Of a stretch of 64,000 nucleotides of DNA, positions 1-9,904 are shown piece by piece. Both the position numbers and the translations under genes were made by a program. Source of the stretch: CAVQGZ01 sp942491665. Its GTDB lineage: Bacteria > Actinomycetota > Actinomycetes > Jiangellales > Jiangellaceae. Each line of letters starts with the position of its first letter. The first letter of the stretch is position 1. A model generated the notes under the pieces. That model had not been told where the DNA came from and did not search any database. It saw nothing but the letters and a program-made list of their open reading frames with translations. Where the stretch lies: assembly GCA_942491665.1 (NCBI GenBank), contig CALOBR010000007.1:129484-193483 (forward strand). The letters are read 5' to 3'.

Positions 1-729
1 TCCGGCTGTGAACGGCGCCTCGACGTCACGTCCGGCCACGATCGAAGCGGGCGCCTCGTGGGCAACCCAGTCGAGATAGGGACGCATCGCGGGTATCTGT
101 GCGAGCGCGGCCATTCCGCTGCGCAGGTCCACCGGGCGGCCGGCAACCGCGGAGTGCGCGTCGCTGCCCAGCACGTGCACGACGCCGGCCTCTGCCAGCA
201 TGCGCATGCCGATCGACGCCGGGTGCTCAGCCAGGGTCGCCGCCGTCACCTGGACGAAGGCTCCGTCGTCGACCAGCGTGACCAGGCGGTCGATCAAGTC
301 GGCGCTCAGGTGGCGTTCGGGGTGGGCGATCAGGCTGCGAAAGCCGCGGTGCTCGAGTCTGCGCACCGTCGCATCGAGGCTGTCGGTCAGCGGACCGGGC
401 GCGGGCTCGAGAAGGATCCAGCGCCCTGCCGCACCGAGTGACACCGCATGCAGCTCGTCGTCGGTGAGATGTTCGACGATGGTCTCGGCCACCTCGCCGC
501 CGGCTAGCACCTGAACCGGGCACCCGGCCGAGCGCAGCGCGTCGGCGACAAGAGCGATGTGGTCGGGCAGCTCGTAGATGTTCACGTCGTGGTCGTGGCG
601 GATGTGCGGGGTGGCGCAGATGTGGGTGACCCCCGCCGCAGCCGCCTGCCGTCCCATCGCGAGCGCGTCGGACAGGTCACGCGGACCATCGTCGAGGCCG
701 GGCAGCAGGTGGCAGTGCAGGTCGATCAC
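1..729 (-). CDS. CpsB/YwqE-type PHP-domain tyrosine phosphatase (partial)
   Basis: The reading frame opens at a GTG and runs off the left edge of the window (243 codons present). It starts almost at once with the PHP metal-binding signature HCHLLPGLDDGP (residues about 5-16). A HPERH box follows near residue 135 and GSDAH near residue 190, the order seen in CpsB/YwqE manganese-dependent protein-tyrosine phosphatases. Those enzymes act in the cytoplasm and are usually linked to capsule or exopolysaccharide kinases; no such partner is visible here. Family members are about 250 residues, so only the very C-terminus is missing. The GTG overlaps the stop of the upstream transporter remnant as GTGA, which supports this start. 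The family assignment is firm; the polysaccharide role is inference. Confidence 0.8.
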   Translation of the reverse strand, partial: MIDLHCHLLPGLDDGPRDLSDALAMGRQAAAAGVTHICATPHIRHDHDVNIYELPDHIALVADALRSAGCPVQVLAGGEVAETIVEHLTDDELHAVSLGAAGRWILLEPAPGPLTDSLDATVRRLEHRGFRSLIAHPERHLSADLIDRLVTLVDDGAFVQVTAATLAEHPASIGMRMLAEAGVVHVLGSDAHSAVAGRPVDLRSGMAALAQIPAMRPYLDWVAHEAPASIVAGRDVEAPFTAG

Positions 730-1237
730 GACGAACGCCGCCCGATCTCGCCGGCGAGAACGATGAGCACGATCGGCATGAGCAGCGCGGCCACCAGTGT
801 CAGAACGATCACCTCGCCGCCCAGCGAAGCGGCGAGGGCGAGCAGCACGATGGCTGTGCCGACGAAGATCCACGAGCCGACGGAGGAAAGCACGTCACGC
901 CAGGCGACCAGCAGAGCCGCGACGATGCCGATGAGAAGCCGAGCCGTGCCGAGACGGTCGCGCCCTCGACCGCCAGCGGGATGACGAGGGGCGCGTAGCC
1001 CACGGTGACAACTATGAGCAGCACCATCAGACCGCCAGCGAGCGCGGGGTCGCCCTTGGCCAGCCCGGCCAGCTTGGGCAAGAAGGGCGCGCCCGCCACG
1101 CAGCCGATCAGGATGATCGCGGTGGCCGGCGCGTCGTCGATCGGCAGCAACCGAGCTGTGGCTATGGCCACGGCTGGGACGACGACGAAGGTGAGCATCC
1201 CAACCTGGGTGACGACGGTCAGCGTCTCGGTGAGCAC
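726..1237 (-). pseudogene. Bile acid:sodium symporter-like (BASS) transporter remnant, frameshifted
   Basis: A GTG start with a good GGAGGAG ribosome site gives a membrane protein containing APFLPKLAGLAKGDPALAGG, a block typical of BASS-family sodium-dependent transporters. Around positions 937-950 the hydrophobic reading passes to the next frame, which continues with membrane segments and ends in a TGA overlapping the downstream PHP gene. Even when rejoined it would be only about 170 residues, against roughly 300 for the family. The region normally following the conserved block looks deleted, so I call it a decayed gene rather than a simple sequencing slip. The substrate cannot be inferred. 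Confidence 0.6.
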
Positions 1238-1313
1238 GGGCTCCTCCAGGCGTCGCGCAGAACCTCGCCAGCATGGCAGGTGCCGCTACCGCTGGTAGCT
1301 GGTTGATCAAGTG

Positions 1314-1630
1314 TCAGCCCTCGCCGAGCGCACGCAGACGGGTGACGACGGAGCGCCGCACGTCATCACCCACTCGAAAGGTGCCCGTGCCCAGCAGCGC
1401 GGGGTCGCCGGCATCGGCGCTGGAGAAGACCCGCCGGTACGGCCGGATGACCGCGTTGCCACCTCCGGGGCTGCACACCGAGCCACCCGCACGGTCGGCT
1501 CGGTAGGCACGAAACTGGCTCTCGTTGTCGTTGAACACGAACAAGGCGTCGTCGACTCGGGACGAGTGAGCATCCAGGCGAAGTCCCCCTCCTGCCGGGG
1601 TCCGACGAAGACGCATCCGGTGATCTGCAT
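1314..1630 (-). pseudogene. Small conserved-looking protein of unknown function, frameshifted
   Basis: The frame from the ATG begins MQITGCVFVGPRQEGDFAWM and looks protein-like for about 25 residues. Near position 1560 coding character moves to another frame containing DDALFVFNDNESQFRAYRAD and later GGGNAVIRPYRR, which ends in TGA at 1314. One base change restores a continuous protein of about 105 residues. The two halves share a composition unlike the Arg/Pro/Ala-rich noise of the other frames, so I treat them as one gene. I do not recognise the family. It lies upstream of the BASS remnant on the same strand and could be co-transcribed with it. Confidence 0.5.
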
Positions 1631-1701
1631 GAGGCCGATCCTGGCACGCGGCGTACCGTGGCGAGCATGGTCGCCAGCGTCGTCGCAGTGGGTCGTGAGA
1701 G

Positions 1702-2958
1702 GTGACCTCAGGACTCGAGACGTTGCAGCAGCACCTGAGCAGACGCGAGTTCACCGTGCTCATGTCGGCGACGATGGCGTCGGCGGCCCTGGCCATCGAC
1801 ATGATGTTGCCCGCCTTCCCGCAGATGCGCGACGACTTCGGGCTGGCGGCCGACTCCAACACTGTCGCGCTCGTGGTCACCGCGTTCTTCGTCGGCCTGG
1901 GACTAGGCCAGCCGGTGTGGGGTCCGCTGTCGGATGCCGTCGGGCGTAAGCCCGTGCTGTGGATCGGCCTCGCCGTCTACGGAGCCAGCGCGCTGGCAGC
2001 GGCCTTCAGCCCGAACCTCACGGTGCTGCTCGCGCTGCGCGTCCTCGGTGGCTTCGGCGCGGCCAGCCTGCGCGTGGTGGCGCAGAGCGTCATCCGAGAC
2101 GCGTTCGTGGGTACCGAGATGGCGAAGGTTCTCTCCTACATCATGGCCGTGTTCATCCTCGTGCCGATCGTTGCGCCGGCGGTGGGCACGGCCATCCTGG
2201 CGACGGGCTCGTCGTGGCATGGCATCTTTGCGTTCCTGAGCGTGTTTGCCGCCGCTCTCGGCGCATGGCTCACCCGGCTGCCGGAGACGCTGCCGACGCA
2301 GCGACGGATGCCGCTTCGGTGGTCGAGCCTGGGGCGAGCGTTCCGGACGGTGATCGGCAACCGGTTCGTCATGAGCCTGACGCTGGCTCAGGCTGCCGGG
2401 TTCGGTTTCTTCACCTCCTACCTGGCCTCCAGCGAGATCATCATCTCCGATGTGCTGGGCCTGCAGGCGTGGTTCCCGGTGATCTTCGGGGCGTCGGCGG
2501 CCATGCTGGGGGTTGGGATGCTCACCAACCCACGGCTGCTCGAGCGCTGGGGGCTGCGCACGGTGCTGCGGCTCGGGGTGGTCTGCTACGCGTCGTCCAT
2601 GGCCCTGTTCGGGGCGATCACGGTGGTGTTCGACGGGCGGCCGCCGTTGCTCGCCTATGCGCTCGCCCTTGCACCGGTCTTGGTCAGCCAAGCGCTGACG
2701 ATCCCCAACGTGAACTCTGCGGCGATGGTGCCGATGGGGCGCACGGCGGGAACCGCCGCCGCCGTCATCGGCTCGTTGGCAACCCTCGGCGGAGCATTGG
2801 TCAGCACCGTCGTGAGCCGGGCGTTCGACGGAACGCTGTACCCGTTGGCACACACGGGTATCGCCGCCGGGGTCGTCGCATTTGCCTGCTGGAAGTACGC
2901 CGACAGCCAGTGGGAGGCCGTCGCCGTGGACGACCCCGGGCTTCTCACGCCGCTATGA
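1702..2958 (+). CDS. MFS multidrug efflux transporter, Bcr/CflA-like
   Basis: A 418-residue integral membrane protein with about twelve hydrophobic segments. The MFS motif A GPLSDAVGRKPVL follows transmembrane segment 2 (residues about 73-85), and an LRVLGGFGAASLRVVAQS stretch fits segment 4 of the drug:proton antiporters. Length and motifs match Bcr/CflA-type proton-driven exporters of small drugs or metabolites at the inner membrane. The GTG start has little room for a ribosome site (GAGAG directly before it), so initiation slightly downstream is possible. It is transcribed away from the decayed genes on its left and converges on a broken SLC13 gene. The substrate is unknown. Confidence 0.85.
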   Translation: MTSGLETLQQHLSRREFTVLMSATMASAALAIDMMLPAFPQMRDDFGLAADSNTVALVVTAFFVGLGLGQPVWGPLSDAVGRKPVLWIGLAVYGASALAAAFSPNLTVLLALRVLGGFGAASLRVVAQSVIRDAFVGTEMAKVLSYIMAVFILVPIVAPAVGTAILATGSSWHGIFAFLSVFAAALGAWLTRLPETLPTQRRMPLRWSSLGRAFRTVIGNRFVMSLTLAQAAGFGFFTSYLASSEIIISDVLGLQAWFPVIFGASAAMLGVGMLTNPRLLERWGLRTVLRLGVVCYASSMALFGAITVVFDGRPPLLAYALALAPVLVSQALTIPNVNSAAMVPMGRTAGTAAAVIGSLATLGGALVSTVVSRAFDGTLYPLAHTGIAAGVVAFACWKYADSQWEAVAVDDPGLLTPL

Positions 2959-2973
2959 GGTTCCCCTCGTGGG

Positions 2974-3940
2974 TCACCGCGGCCAGACGAGGGGAGTGAT
3001 GAGCAGCGCTACGGCGAGCCAGACGACGAGCAGCACCATGGACGTTGCGGCGAGAAGGCCGGCCACCGCCGGCGGCACGAGCCCGAACGAGAGCAGCACG
3101 ACCATGCCGGCGAGGAGCCAGGGCGCGCTTCGCCCGACGGCCGAGTGGCACGGCCTGACTGCCCGACCATGCTCGACCGGGGGCGGACGACGATCTCTGC
3201 GGCTCCGGACTCCCGCGTGAGCAGGGGCGCCTCGGTGGATGTCGGCTGGCGACGCATCGAGACAAGCAGCGCGAGGTCGTAGGACTCCGCCACCCGGTCG
3301 CCGTAGGCGCTGAGGTCAGGTGGCAGATGCCGCGACGAGCGCACGGGAACCAGCCGTGGGCCGAGCCACACTCATGGCGATCGTGACGACCACCAGCGGC
3401 AGGCCGACGATGGCGAACTCGAAGAAGCCGAAGCGCCCGGCGCCGGCGTCAGGCGAGGCGTCGGAGACGATCACGTTCACCGGGCTGCCGGTCAGCGCCA
3501 GCAGCGCACCTGCGCTGGCCGTGAAGGCCAACGGCAGGAGCAGCTGCGACGGTGAGGTCTTCATCCGCATCGCCAGCAGCGCCATGAGCGGGATGGGGGC
3601 GGCTGTCGAGCCGTTGGGGGTGACCACCGCCGAGAGCACGGCGACCAGGATGAGGACGCCCACCACCAGCAGGCGCTTACGCTCGCCCGCCCGCTCCATC
3701 AATGTCTGTCCCGCCCACGAGATCACTCCGGTGGAGTCGATGCCTTCGCTCACCACGAACAGGGTGGCGAGGAAGATGACGTTCGGGTCGCCGAAGCCGG
3801 CTAGGGCGGTCTCGACGTCCACCACTCCGGTTGCGGCCAGCGCCAACGCAGTTGTGATCGCCACTGAGCCGATCGGCAGCCGGTTCGAGATGAACAAACC
3901 CGACGGCGCCGAGCAGGACGATCAGCGTGAGCGTGGCGCC
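2974..3940 (-). pseudogene. SLC13-type (Na+/dicarboxylate-sulfate) permease, multiply broken
   Basis: Three reading frames each hold part of one permease. The best part (3316-3897) has NRLPIGSVAITTALALAATG, FGDPNVIFLATLFVVSEG and TGSPVNVIVSDAS, which match SLC13/DASS permeases that carry TrkA-C domains. Frameshifts fall near 3900, about 3365 and about 3150. The end, APWLLAGMVVLLSFGLVPP, lies in a third frame and stops at 2974. Between SSMVG and QAVPLGRRAK most of the cytoplasmic TrkA-C region and the second membrane half seem to be missing, because family members are near 590 residues. No start codon is visible upstream of 3897 in the restored frame. It is non-functional as read. Confidence 0.7.
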
Positions 3941-4012
3941 ATCCGTGATGCGACGCTACCGCAGACGTGGGTCAACCGGCCGGCATTCGGGGAGGCGCCC
4001 GCATGGGCGTCC

Positions 4013-6222
4013 TCAGAGCCTGGCCGGCTCACTCAGGGCATCGGTAAGCAGCGCGACGAGAGCCTCGGTCTGGACGTCGATCGCGGCAGAGGAGTCCTCC
4101 GACGACCCGTCCAGGGCGCGGGCGGCGAGGCCGGCCTTGCTGTCGATCAGCTCGGCGACCTTGGCGTCGATCGTCTGCGCGGCGATGATGCGCCATGCCG
4201 TCACCGGCTGCTCCTGGCCGATGCGGTGGATGCGGTCGATGGCCTGGGTCTGCTCGGCGTCGGTCCACGAGAGCTCGGCCAGCACCAGGTCGGAGGCCAC
4301 CTGGAGGTTCAGCCCCACGCCGGCGGCCGTGAGCGAGCAGACCGCGACGGCGACGTCCGGGTCATCGACAAACGCGTCGATGTTCTTCTGTCGGGACTTG
4401 GCCGTCTGGTCGCCACGGATCGAGCAGTACGCAAGGCCGCGCTGGGCGAAGATCTGCTCCGCGGCGTCCATCACGTCGACATGCTTGGCGAAGAACACGA
4501 CCTTGCCGACGCTTCGGGCAAGCTGGGCGGTGTAGTCGGCGGCGAGCCCGGCCTTCGCCTGCCCGATGCGGCGCATCATGGCGAACACGTTCTCACCCGA
4601 CTCGGCCTTGTCGGCGTTCTGCCGCTCGCGCGTGGCCACCTGGCGCACCAGCTCGTGGTCGATGCCTTCGACGGCGGCGCCGCCGGACCGATGCTCGAGA
4701 GCCGCGTGGTAGCGGGCCACCAGCCGGCGGGCCAGCTCGCGCTCGGCGCGACGGATGGAGCGACCGGCCTCGTCGTCGAGCTCGACCGGCAGGTCGGCCA
4801 CGCGTCGAGCCGGGATGTCGGCGGCCACGTCGACCTTGCGCCGGCGCACGATGCCCTGGTCGATCACGCTGGTGCGTGCTGCCGGGTAGAAGCCGCGCTC
4901 GCCCGGGACGAGCCCGGTGTCGGCGAGGGCAACCATCAGGTCGCCGATCGGCTTGGTCTCGTCGATCCAGCCGAGGAACTCCCAGATGGCCAAGAAGTCC
5001 TCGATGTCGTTGATCAGCGGTGTGCCGGTCAGCGCCATGAGCAGTGGCCGTGCCGTCCAGGCGCGGATCCGCCTGGAGATCTCCAGCACGTGCTGGGATC
5101 GCTGTGACGACTTGTTCTTGATGAAGTGGGCCTCGTCCACGACCATGCTGCGAAAGCCCAGCCTGCCCATCCAGCCGATGTGCCGGTCGAGCACCTCGTA
5201 GTTGACGACCACGATGTCGGCGAAGCCGTCCACGCTCTCCCCGTCGCCATGGACCACGGTGGTCGAGCGCTGGGGCGTCCAGATTCCCGCCTCCCGGGCC
5301 CAGTTCGTCTTGACGACGTTCGGGACGACGGCGAGCAGCGGGTAGGCGTTGGCCGCTTGGGCGGCCAGCAGGGCCTGGGCGGTCTTGCCGAGACCCGGCT
5401 CGTCGGCGAGCAAGAAGGTGCGGTGCCCCGCGGACGCTGCCTCGACCACCTGCGCCTGGTGCGGCATCAAGGTCAGCCCCCCGGCCACCTGCATCACGGG
5501 CGGATCGGGCAGGGGCATGCACGAGGTGGCGCCGTTGCCGGCCTCCTCGAACGAGCGCAGCAGCGGGACGAGCAGCTCCCAGCCCGTCAACCGGTTGGGG
5601 CCGACGCGGCGCTGAGGCACGGCTGCCAGGTCGGGGGCGAGAAATGGGTTGGCGAGCTGGCGGGAGACCACCGACTGGGGCACGACGCGGCGTCTGGCCT
5701 GCTCGGCCGCCTGCTCCGGTGACGGGCCGAGGTCGTCGGCTGGCACCTCCATGCCGGCCGCCTCCAGCAGGTCGCGCTTCAGCGTTCTGGCCGAGTCGGT
5801 GAGCGCGGCGTCCTCGCTGATCAGCGCAAGCAGCGATGTGTCGAGCGCGGCTGTCTTCGCCAGGATGGTGGCCACGCCGTCGAGCCGCTTGAGCTGCTCG
5901 GCCGTGTAGGCATCCGAGCTCGTCTCGTCGGCCTTGACGCGTGCCTGCTCCTCCCGAACCAGCATGGCGACCACCTGAAACTTCGTCCGCACCGACGGCC
6001 CGACCAGCCCTCGTCTGACGTCGCCCTCCACCTCGCGCACGACCCGGGCGAGCACGGGGATGATGCCCTCGTTGTCGCGGGGTTCGCGGCGTTGCTGGTT
6101 GCGCGGGGCAGCAGGGCGCGTTCGCTGCCGCTGGCCTCGTCGAGCCAATGCACCTCCCTGGGCGTTTCGCGCAGGGGCCACGGGTGGCCACGCGAACGAC
6201 CTTCCTCGAGAGCATCGGCCAT
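4013..6222 (-). CDS. SNF2-family DNA-dependent ATPase/helicase (one frameshift near the N-terminus)
   Basis: Superfamily 2 SNF2 motor of about 735 residues. Walker A reads ADEPGLGKTAQALLAA, the Walker B box is VVDEAHFIKN, motif III is LTGTPLINDIEDF, and the C-terminal helicase lobe ends with QTQAIDRIHRIGQEQPVTAW. These proteins translocate on duplex DNA and remodel bound proteins; bacterial examples act in transcription or repair, and the specific job here is unknown. The preferred start at 6222 (MADALEEGRSRGHPWPL) is in a different frame from the rest. A 1-base shift near 6080-6110 is needed to join them. Reading on in the main frame gives only low-complexity Arg/Ala sequence upstream. The slip could be an assembly error in an intact gene. 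Confidence 0.8.
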
Positions 6223-6334
6223 CGACCAGAGCACAAGCCCCACGACCGACTGTCGAGGCAACCGACGCCTGCCGAGCAGTCGCCGAAGATGTGTCGCCCA
6301 CCCCTGCTGCGGGTGATCACACTGTAGCGCCTGG

Positions 6335-7252
6335 TCAGCGCTCCAGCGTGCCGCGCAGCACCACGGCGGCATACTCACGTGCGGCGAGGGCGACCGGACG
6401 CCGCTTGGCGGCGACCATCGAGTTCGTGCCCATCACGGTGCGCATCTGCTTGTCGGGGTGCACCACAACGGCTCGGGTCCCAGTCCGGCGCACCGCTGCC
6501 ACCTCCCGCTCGAGCTGGGCCCGCGCCGGGACGCGGCTCAGGTTGCCTGCGTCGCGTGCCACCCAGTCGGTGGTGCTCATCGGTGCCGAGACCACTACGA
6601 CGTCGATCCCGAGGCCGGCCACAAGGTCGGCGTTGAGCATCGAGTAGGCAGCCCCGTCGACGAAAGGCTCTGAGTCGATCACGATCGGCTCGAAGTAGCC
6701 GGGCACCGCGCACGATGCCGAGACGGCGTCGGCGATCGTCGCCTCGTGATCGCGTCCGAACACCACCCGTGCGCCGTCGGTGAGCCCCACGGCGCAGATC
6801 CAGAGGGGCTCGTCCGGCCAGCGCTGGAACAGAGCCGCGAGAGAGGCACCCGTCGAGGCGACGTGGCGACGACCGGGGGGCAGCAGCCCGGCGGCGACAA
6901 CCCCCGGCCGGTAGGCCCACGGCCGGCGTGCCATCGCCCGCACCAGGTCTGGCGACGCAGGCCCGCGGGCTCGGCCGGCCTGCGCCGGCGGGTCGACCAG
7001 TGGGGGCACGCTGCCGAGGATCGCGGCCCCCTCCGCCGACATCGCGAGACCCGCGACGCGAGGCACGTAGTCACGGGGTGGGAACCCCGATCGCATGAGC
7101 GCGGCCGCTGTCGAGCCCGCCGACGTGCCCACGATCACTTCCGCCTCACGGGCGTCCCATCCGATCTCGTCGGCGAGGGCAGTCAGGACGCCGGCGTGAA
7201 AGGCCGTTCCCGTCAGCCCGCCCGCACCCAGCACGAGTCCGACCCGACGCAT
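6335..7252 (-). CDS. Patatin-like phospholipase
   Basis: A 305-residue cytoplasmic protein with the patatin glycine-rich oxyanion loop (GLVLGAGGLTG, residues about 5-15), the nucleophile elbow GTSAG (about 41-45) and the catalytic DGA (near 198), giving a Ser-Asp dyad. It is likely an acyl hydrolase acting on membrane lipids, like RssA/YchK-type bacterial patatins. I chose the ATG at 7252 because GAGGGG precedes it at good spacing; an in-frame start seven codons upstream is less likely. The gene is divergent from an SDR gene and lies near a wax ester synthase, so a lipid turnover role is plausible but not shown. Confidence 0.88.
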   Translation of the reverse strand: MRRVGLVLGAGGLTGTAFHAGVLTALADEIGWDAREAEVIVGTSAGSTAAALMRSGFPPRDYVPRVAGLAMSAEGAAILGSVPPLVDPPAQAGRARGPASPDLVRAMARRPWAYRPGVVAAGLLPPGRRHVASTGASLAALFQRWPDEPLWICAVGLTDGARVVFGRDHEATIADAVSASCAVPGYFEPIVIDSEPFVDGAAYSMLNADLVAGLGIDVVVVSAPMSTTDWVARDAGNLSRVPARAQLEREVAAVRRTGTRAVVVHPDKQMRTVMGTNSMVAAKRRPVALAAREYAAVVLRGTLER

Positions 7253-7355
7253 GTCACCCCTCGGCCCTGGCACGCCGCCACCGTAGCGCCAGCAGCAGGC
7301 TGGCTATCGTCGTGGAGCTCAGGGCGTGACCACGACCAGTCGACGGAGGAACACA

Positions 7356-8180
7356 GTGAATGTTCGGGGCAAGGTCTGGGTCGTCAGCGGGGCCGGCAGC
7401 GGCATGGGGCGCGAGCTGGTGCTCGCACTGCTGAGCCGCGGAGCCCGTGTGGCGGGTGTCGACGTACGTGCCGAGGGGCTCGACGAGACGGCTCGGCTGG
7501 CGGCAGCGGGGGACCGGTTCAGCGTGCACGTCGTCGACATCACCGACGTCGAGGGCGTGGCCGCGCTCGTGGACGACGTGCTCGCCGCCCACGAGGTGGT
7601 GGACGGGTTGATCAACAACGCCGGCATCATCCAGCCGTTCGTCCCGGTCGCCGAGCTCTCCGACGCGGCCCTCCATCGTGTGCTCGACGTGAACCTCGTC
7701 GGGACCATCACCATGACTCGCGCCTTCCTGCCGGTTCTGATGGGCAGGCCGCAGGCCCATCTGGCGAACGTGTCGAGCATGGGCGGGTTCTTCCCGTTCC
7801 CTGGGCAGACCATGTACGGCGCGAGCAAGGCCGCGGTGAAGCTGTTCACCGAGGGCCTGTACGCGGAGATGATCGGCAGCCCGCTGCAGGTCTCGGTGAT
7901 CATGCCGGGAGCCGTGGCCACCAGCATCAGCGAGAACTCAGGCGTGGGCGCCCCGGGCGGGGAGGCTGCGCAGAGCTCGCGCATCCCGCAGACCCAGCCG
8001 GATGTCGCGGCGCGGATCATGATCGAGGGCATCGAGAAGAACAAGCTGCACATCTACGTCGGCAACGACGCTCGGCTCATGAGTGTGGCCATCAAGCTGG
8101 CGCCGCGACGCGCCATCCACGTGGTGCAGAAGCAGATGTCGAAGATGCTCGCGCTGAGCGAGCCGGCCACGCGCCAGTAG
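7356..8180 (+). CDS. Short-chain dehydrogenase/reductase (SDR)
   Basis: A classical SDR of 274 residues. The NAD(P) loop SGAGSGMG lies near the N-terminus, NNAG near residue 86 and the catalytic YGASK near residue 153, with a Ser in NVSSMGG just before it. The reaction is NAD(P)-dependent reduction of a carbonyl or oxidation of an alcohol; the substrate is unknown. The GTG at 7356 has a strong GGAGGA site seven bases upstream and is preferred to a GTG ten codons earlier. A TATCGT box at 7305-7310 could be its promoter. It precedes the wax ester synthase by about 150 bases on the same strand, so a fatty aldehyde or acyl-lipid substrate is possible. Confidence 0.9.
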   Translation: MNVRGKVWVVSGAGSGMGRELVLALLSRGARVAGVDVRAEGLDETARLAAAGDRFSVHVVDITDVEGVAALVDDVLAAHEVVDGLINNAGIIQPFVPVAELSDAALHRVLDVNLVGTITMTRAFLPVLMGRPQAHLANVSSMGGFFPFPGQTMYGASKAAVKLFTEGLYAEMIGSPLQVSVIMPGAVATSISENSGVGAPGGEAAQSSRIPQTQPDVAARIMIEGIEKNKLHIYVGNDARLMSVAIKLAPRRAIHVVQKQMSKMLALSEPATRQ

Positions 8181-8332
8181 AGGCGCGTCACGTCCGGCGC
8201 TGCGACGCACCTCAGGAGGGACGCCGGTCTCCCGGTGCGAGCCGAGCGCCCAGCAATGCGGCAGAAGCGTGTCGAGACGTTGCCAGCAGTGATACACATC
8301 CCTTCGACCGGCGGCCTCGACAAGGGGAGACC

Positions 8333-9823
8333 ATGAGAGTTCCGATCCCACCTGCTGACCTGACCTGGTTGCACATGGACCGGCCCAACAACCTGATGTA
8401 CATGCACGGCGTGCTCTGGCTCGCCGAGACCCCGGACTGGGACGCTGTAGAGCAGGTCATGCAGGAGCGCATCGTCGAACGCTTCCCGGTGTTCCGGCGT
8501 CGCGCGGCCGAGGTCGACGGCACCTGGGTGTGGGAAGACGTCCCCGGCTTCTCGTTCACCGACCGGCGCCGGCGGGTGACGCTGCCGGGAAACGGCGGCG
8601 TCGCCGAGGCCCAGCAGTACATCTCTTCCCGGTTCAGCGACCAGCTCGACCCGGACCAGCCCTTGTGGGAGGTGGACTTCATCGACGGGGCGCCGGCTGT
8701 CGACGGCACCGGCACGGGCGCGATGGTGATGGCTCGCTTCCACCACGGGATGGCTGACGGGGTGCGCCTGGTGCAGGTCTTGCTGAGTCTGCTCGACCCG
8801 TTGACCGACGACGCCGTCCCGTCAGCTGTAGGTCGGCGCCGCAAGCGTCGTGGCCCGGCGGGCAACGCCGTCCGCGCGGTACGGCAGGTGGCCGATGGAT
8901 CGGCAGACCTCGTGGCCGGTATGGGGTCAACCCTGACCCGCGCCCCAGGCTGGGTCACCAGGGCCAAGCCGCGCGTGGTGGTGGACGGCGTCGAGCGGCT
9001 CCGACAGCCGCAGAGGGTCGTCGATGCCGTGACCGGCGTGGCGTCGGAGGACAACAAGCTGGCCAACACGTGGCGGTCGGTCGGACGACTCACGCTGTCG
9101 CGCGAATCGGTCGAGACCGTCTGGAGCGGCACCGTCGGCGTGGACAAGACGGTGTCGTGGATCTCAGGCATCCCCCTGGACACGATCCGCGCGACCGGAC
9201 GTGCGCACCAGGTGACGATCAACGACGTGCTGCTCGCGGCTGTGTCGCTGGGCGTGACCGACTACCTGGCGTCCAAGGGCGAGACGGACGTCGACCAAGT
9301 CTCGTGGCTCATCCCGGTGTCGCTCAAGCCGATCGACGCCAACCTGCCCGAGGAGCTCGGTAACCACTTCGCACTCGTGATGCTCCCCATGCCGCTGGGC
9401 ATCTCCGACCCAGCCGTGCTGCTACGCGAGCTTCGCACCCGCATGAACCGGATCAAGAACAGCGCCGAGCCGGTGCTGGTGTACGGCGTCCAGCGGATCA
9501 TCGCCGAGACCCCGTCGGCTGTCTCGGTGCGCCTGACCAACCTCTTTGCCAACAAGGCGGTTGGGCTGCTGACGAACGTCCCCGGGCCGCGGGCGCCGAT
9601 GGCCCTGGCCGGCACTGAAGTCGCCAGCATCCTGGGCTGGGTGCCCACGTCGGGTGACCAGCCCCTCGGGCTGTGCATCTTCAGCTACAACGGCACCGTC
9701 AGCATCGGCATCGCCGCAGACGCCGGCCTGATCGCAGATCCCGGGAACATGGCCGAGAAGATCGAAGCAGCCATCTACCGCCTCGCTGCTGACCAAGCGT
9801 CCGTCAAGGTCGGTGCCGGCTGA
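8333..9823 (+). CDS. Wax ester synthase/diacylglycerol acyltransferase (WS/DGAT)
   Basis: A 496-residue member of the bifunctional WS/DGAT family that makes wax esters or triacylglycerol from acyl-CoA. The active-site HHxxxDG motif reads HHGMADG (residues about 136-142). The C-terminal half has the family blocks VTINDVLLAAVSLGV, ELGNHFALVMLPMP and NVPGPRAPMALAGTEV. The ATG has GGGGAG six bases upstream. The open frame continues far upstream of this ATG, but that part is Arg/Gly noise over the SDR and is not coding. These enzymes sit at the membrane and seed neutral lipid inclusions in actinobacteria. Patatin and SDR genes next door may form a lipid-storage neighbourhood (inference). Confidence 0.95.
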   Translation: MRVPIPPADLTWLHMDRPNNLMYMHGVLWLAETPDWDAVEQVMQERIVERFPVFRRRAAEVDGTWVWEDVPGFSFTDRRRRVTLPGNGGVAEAQQYISSRFSDQLDPDQPLWEVDFIDGAPAVDGTGTGAMVMARFHHGMADGVRLVQVLLSLLDPLTDDAVPSAVGRRRKRRGPAGNAVRAVRQVADGSADLVAGMGSTLTRAPGWVTRAKPRVVVDGVERLRQPQRVVDAVTGVASEDNKLANTWRSVGRLTLSRESVETVWSGTVGVDKTVSWISGIPLDTIRATGRAHQVTINDVLLAAVSLGVTDYLASKGETDVDQVSWLIPVSLKPIDANLPEELGNHFALVMLPMPLGISDPAVLLRELRTRMNRIKNSAEPVLVYGVQRIIAETPSAVSVRLTNLFANKAVGLLTNVPGPRAPMALAGTEVASILGWVPTSGDQPLGLCIFSYNGTVSIGIAADAGLIADPGNMAEKIEAAIYRLAADQASVKVGAG

Positions 9824-9904
9824 TCGCCTGACCAGGGCGCTGAACACAGCCATCGGCGCGGACGTCGAGTCGCCGTGGCCATCCCGAGCAGGGACGATCG
9901 AGGC

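Noticed and set aside
3320..5107. Long + strand open frame of about 595 codons opposite the SLC13 and SNF2 genes
   Set aside because: It is antisense to sequence with clear SNF2 motifs, and its product is Asp/Val/Gly/His-rich low-complexity text typical of GC-rich shadow frames.
6746..8332. In-frame extension of the wax ester synthase to more than 1,000 residues
   Set aside because: The extra part overlaps the patatin and SDR genes in another frame, has noise composition, and the ATG at 8333 has a proper ribosome site.
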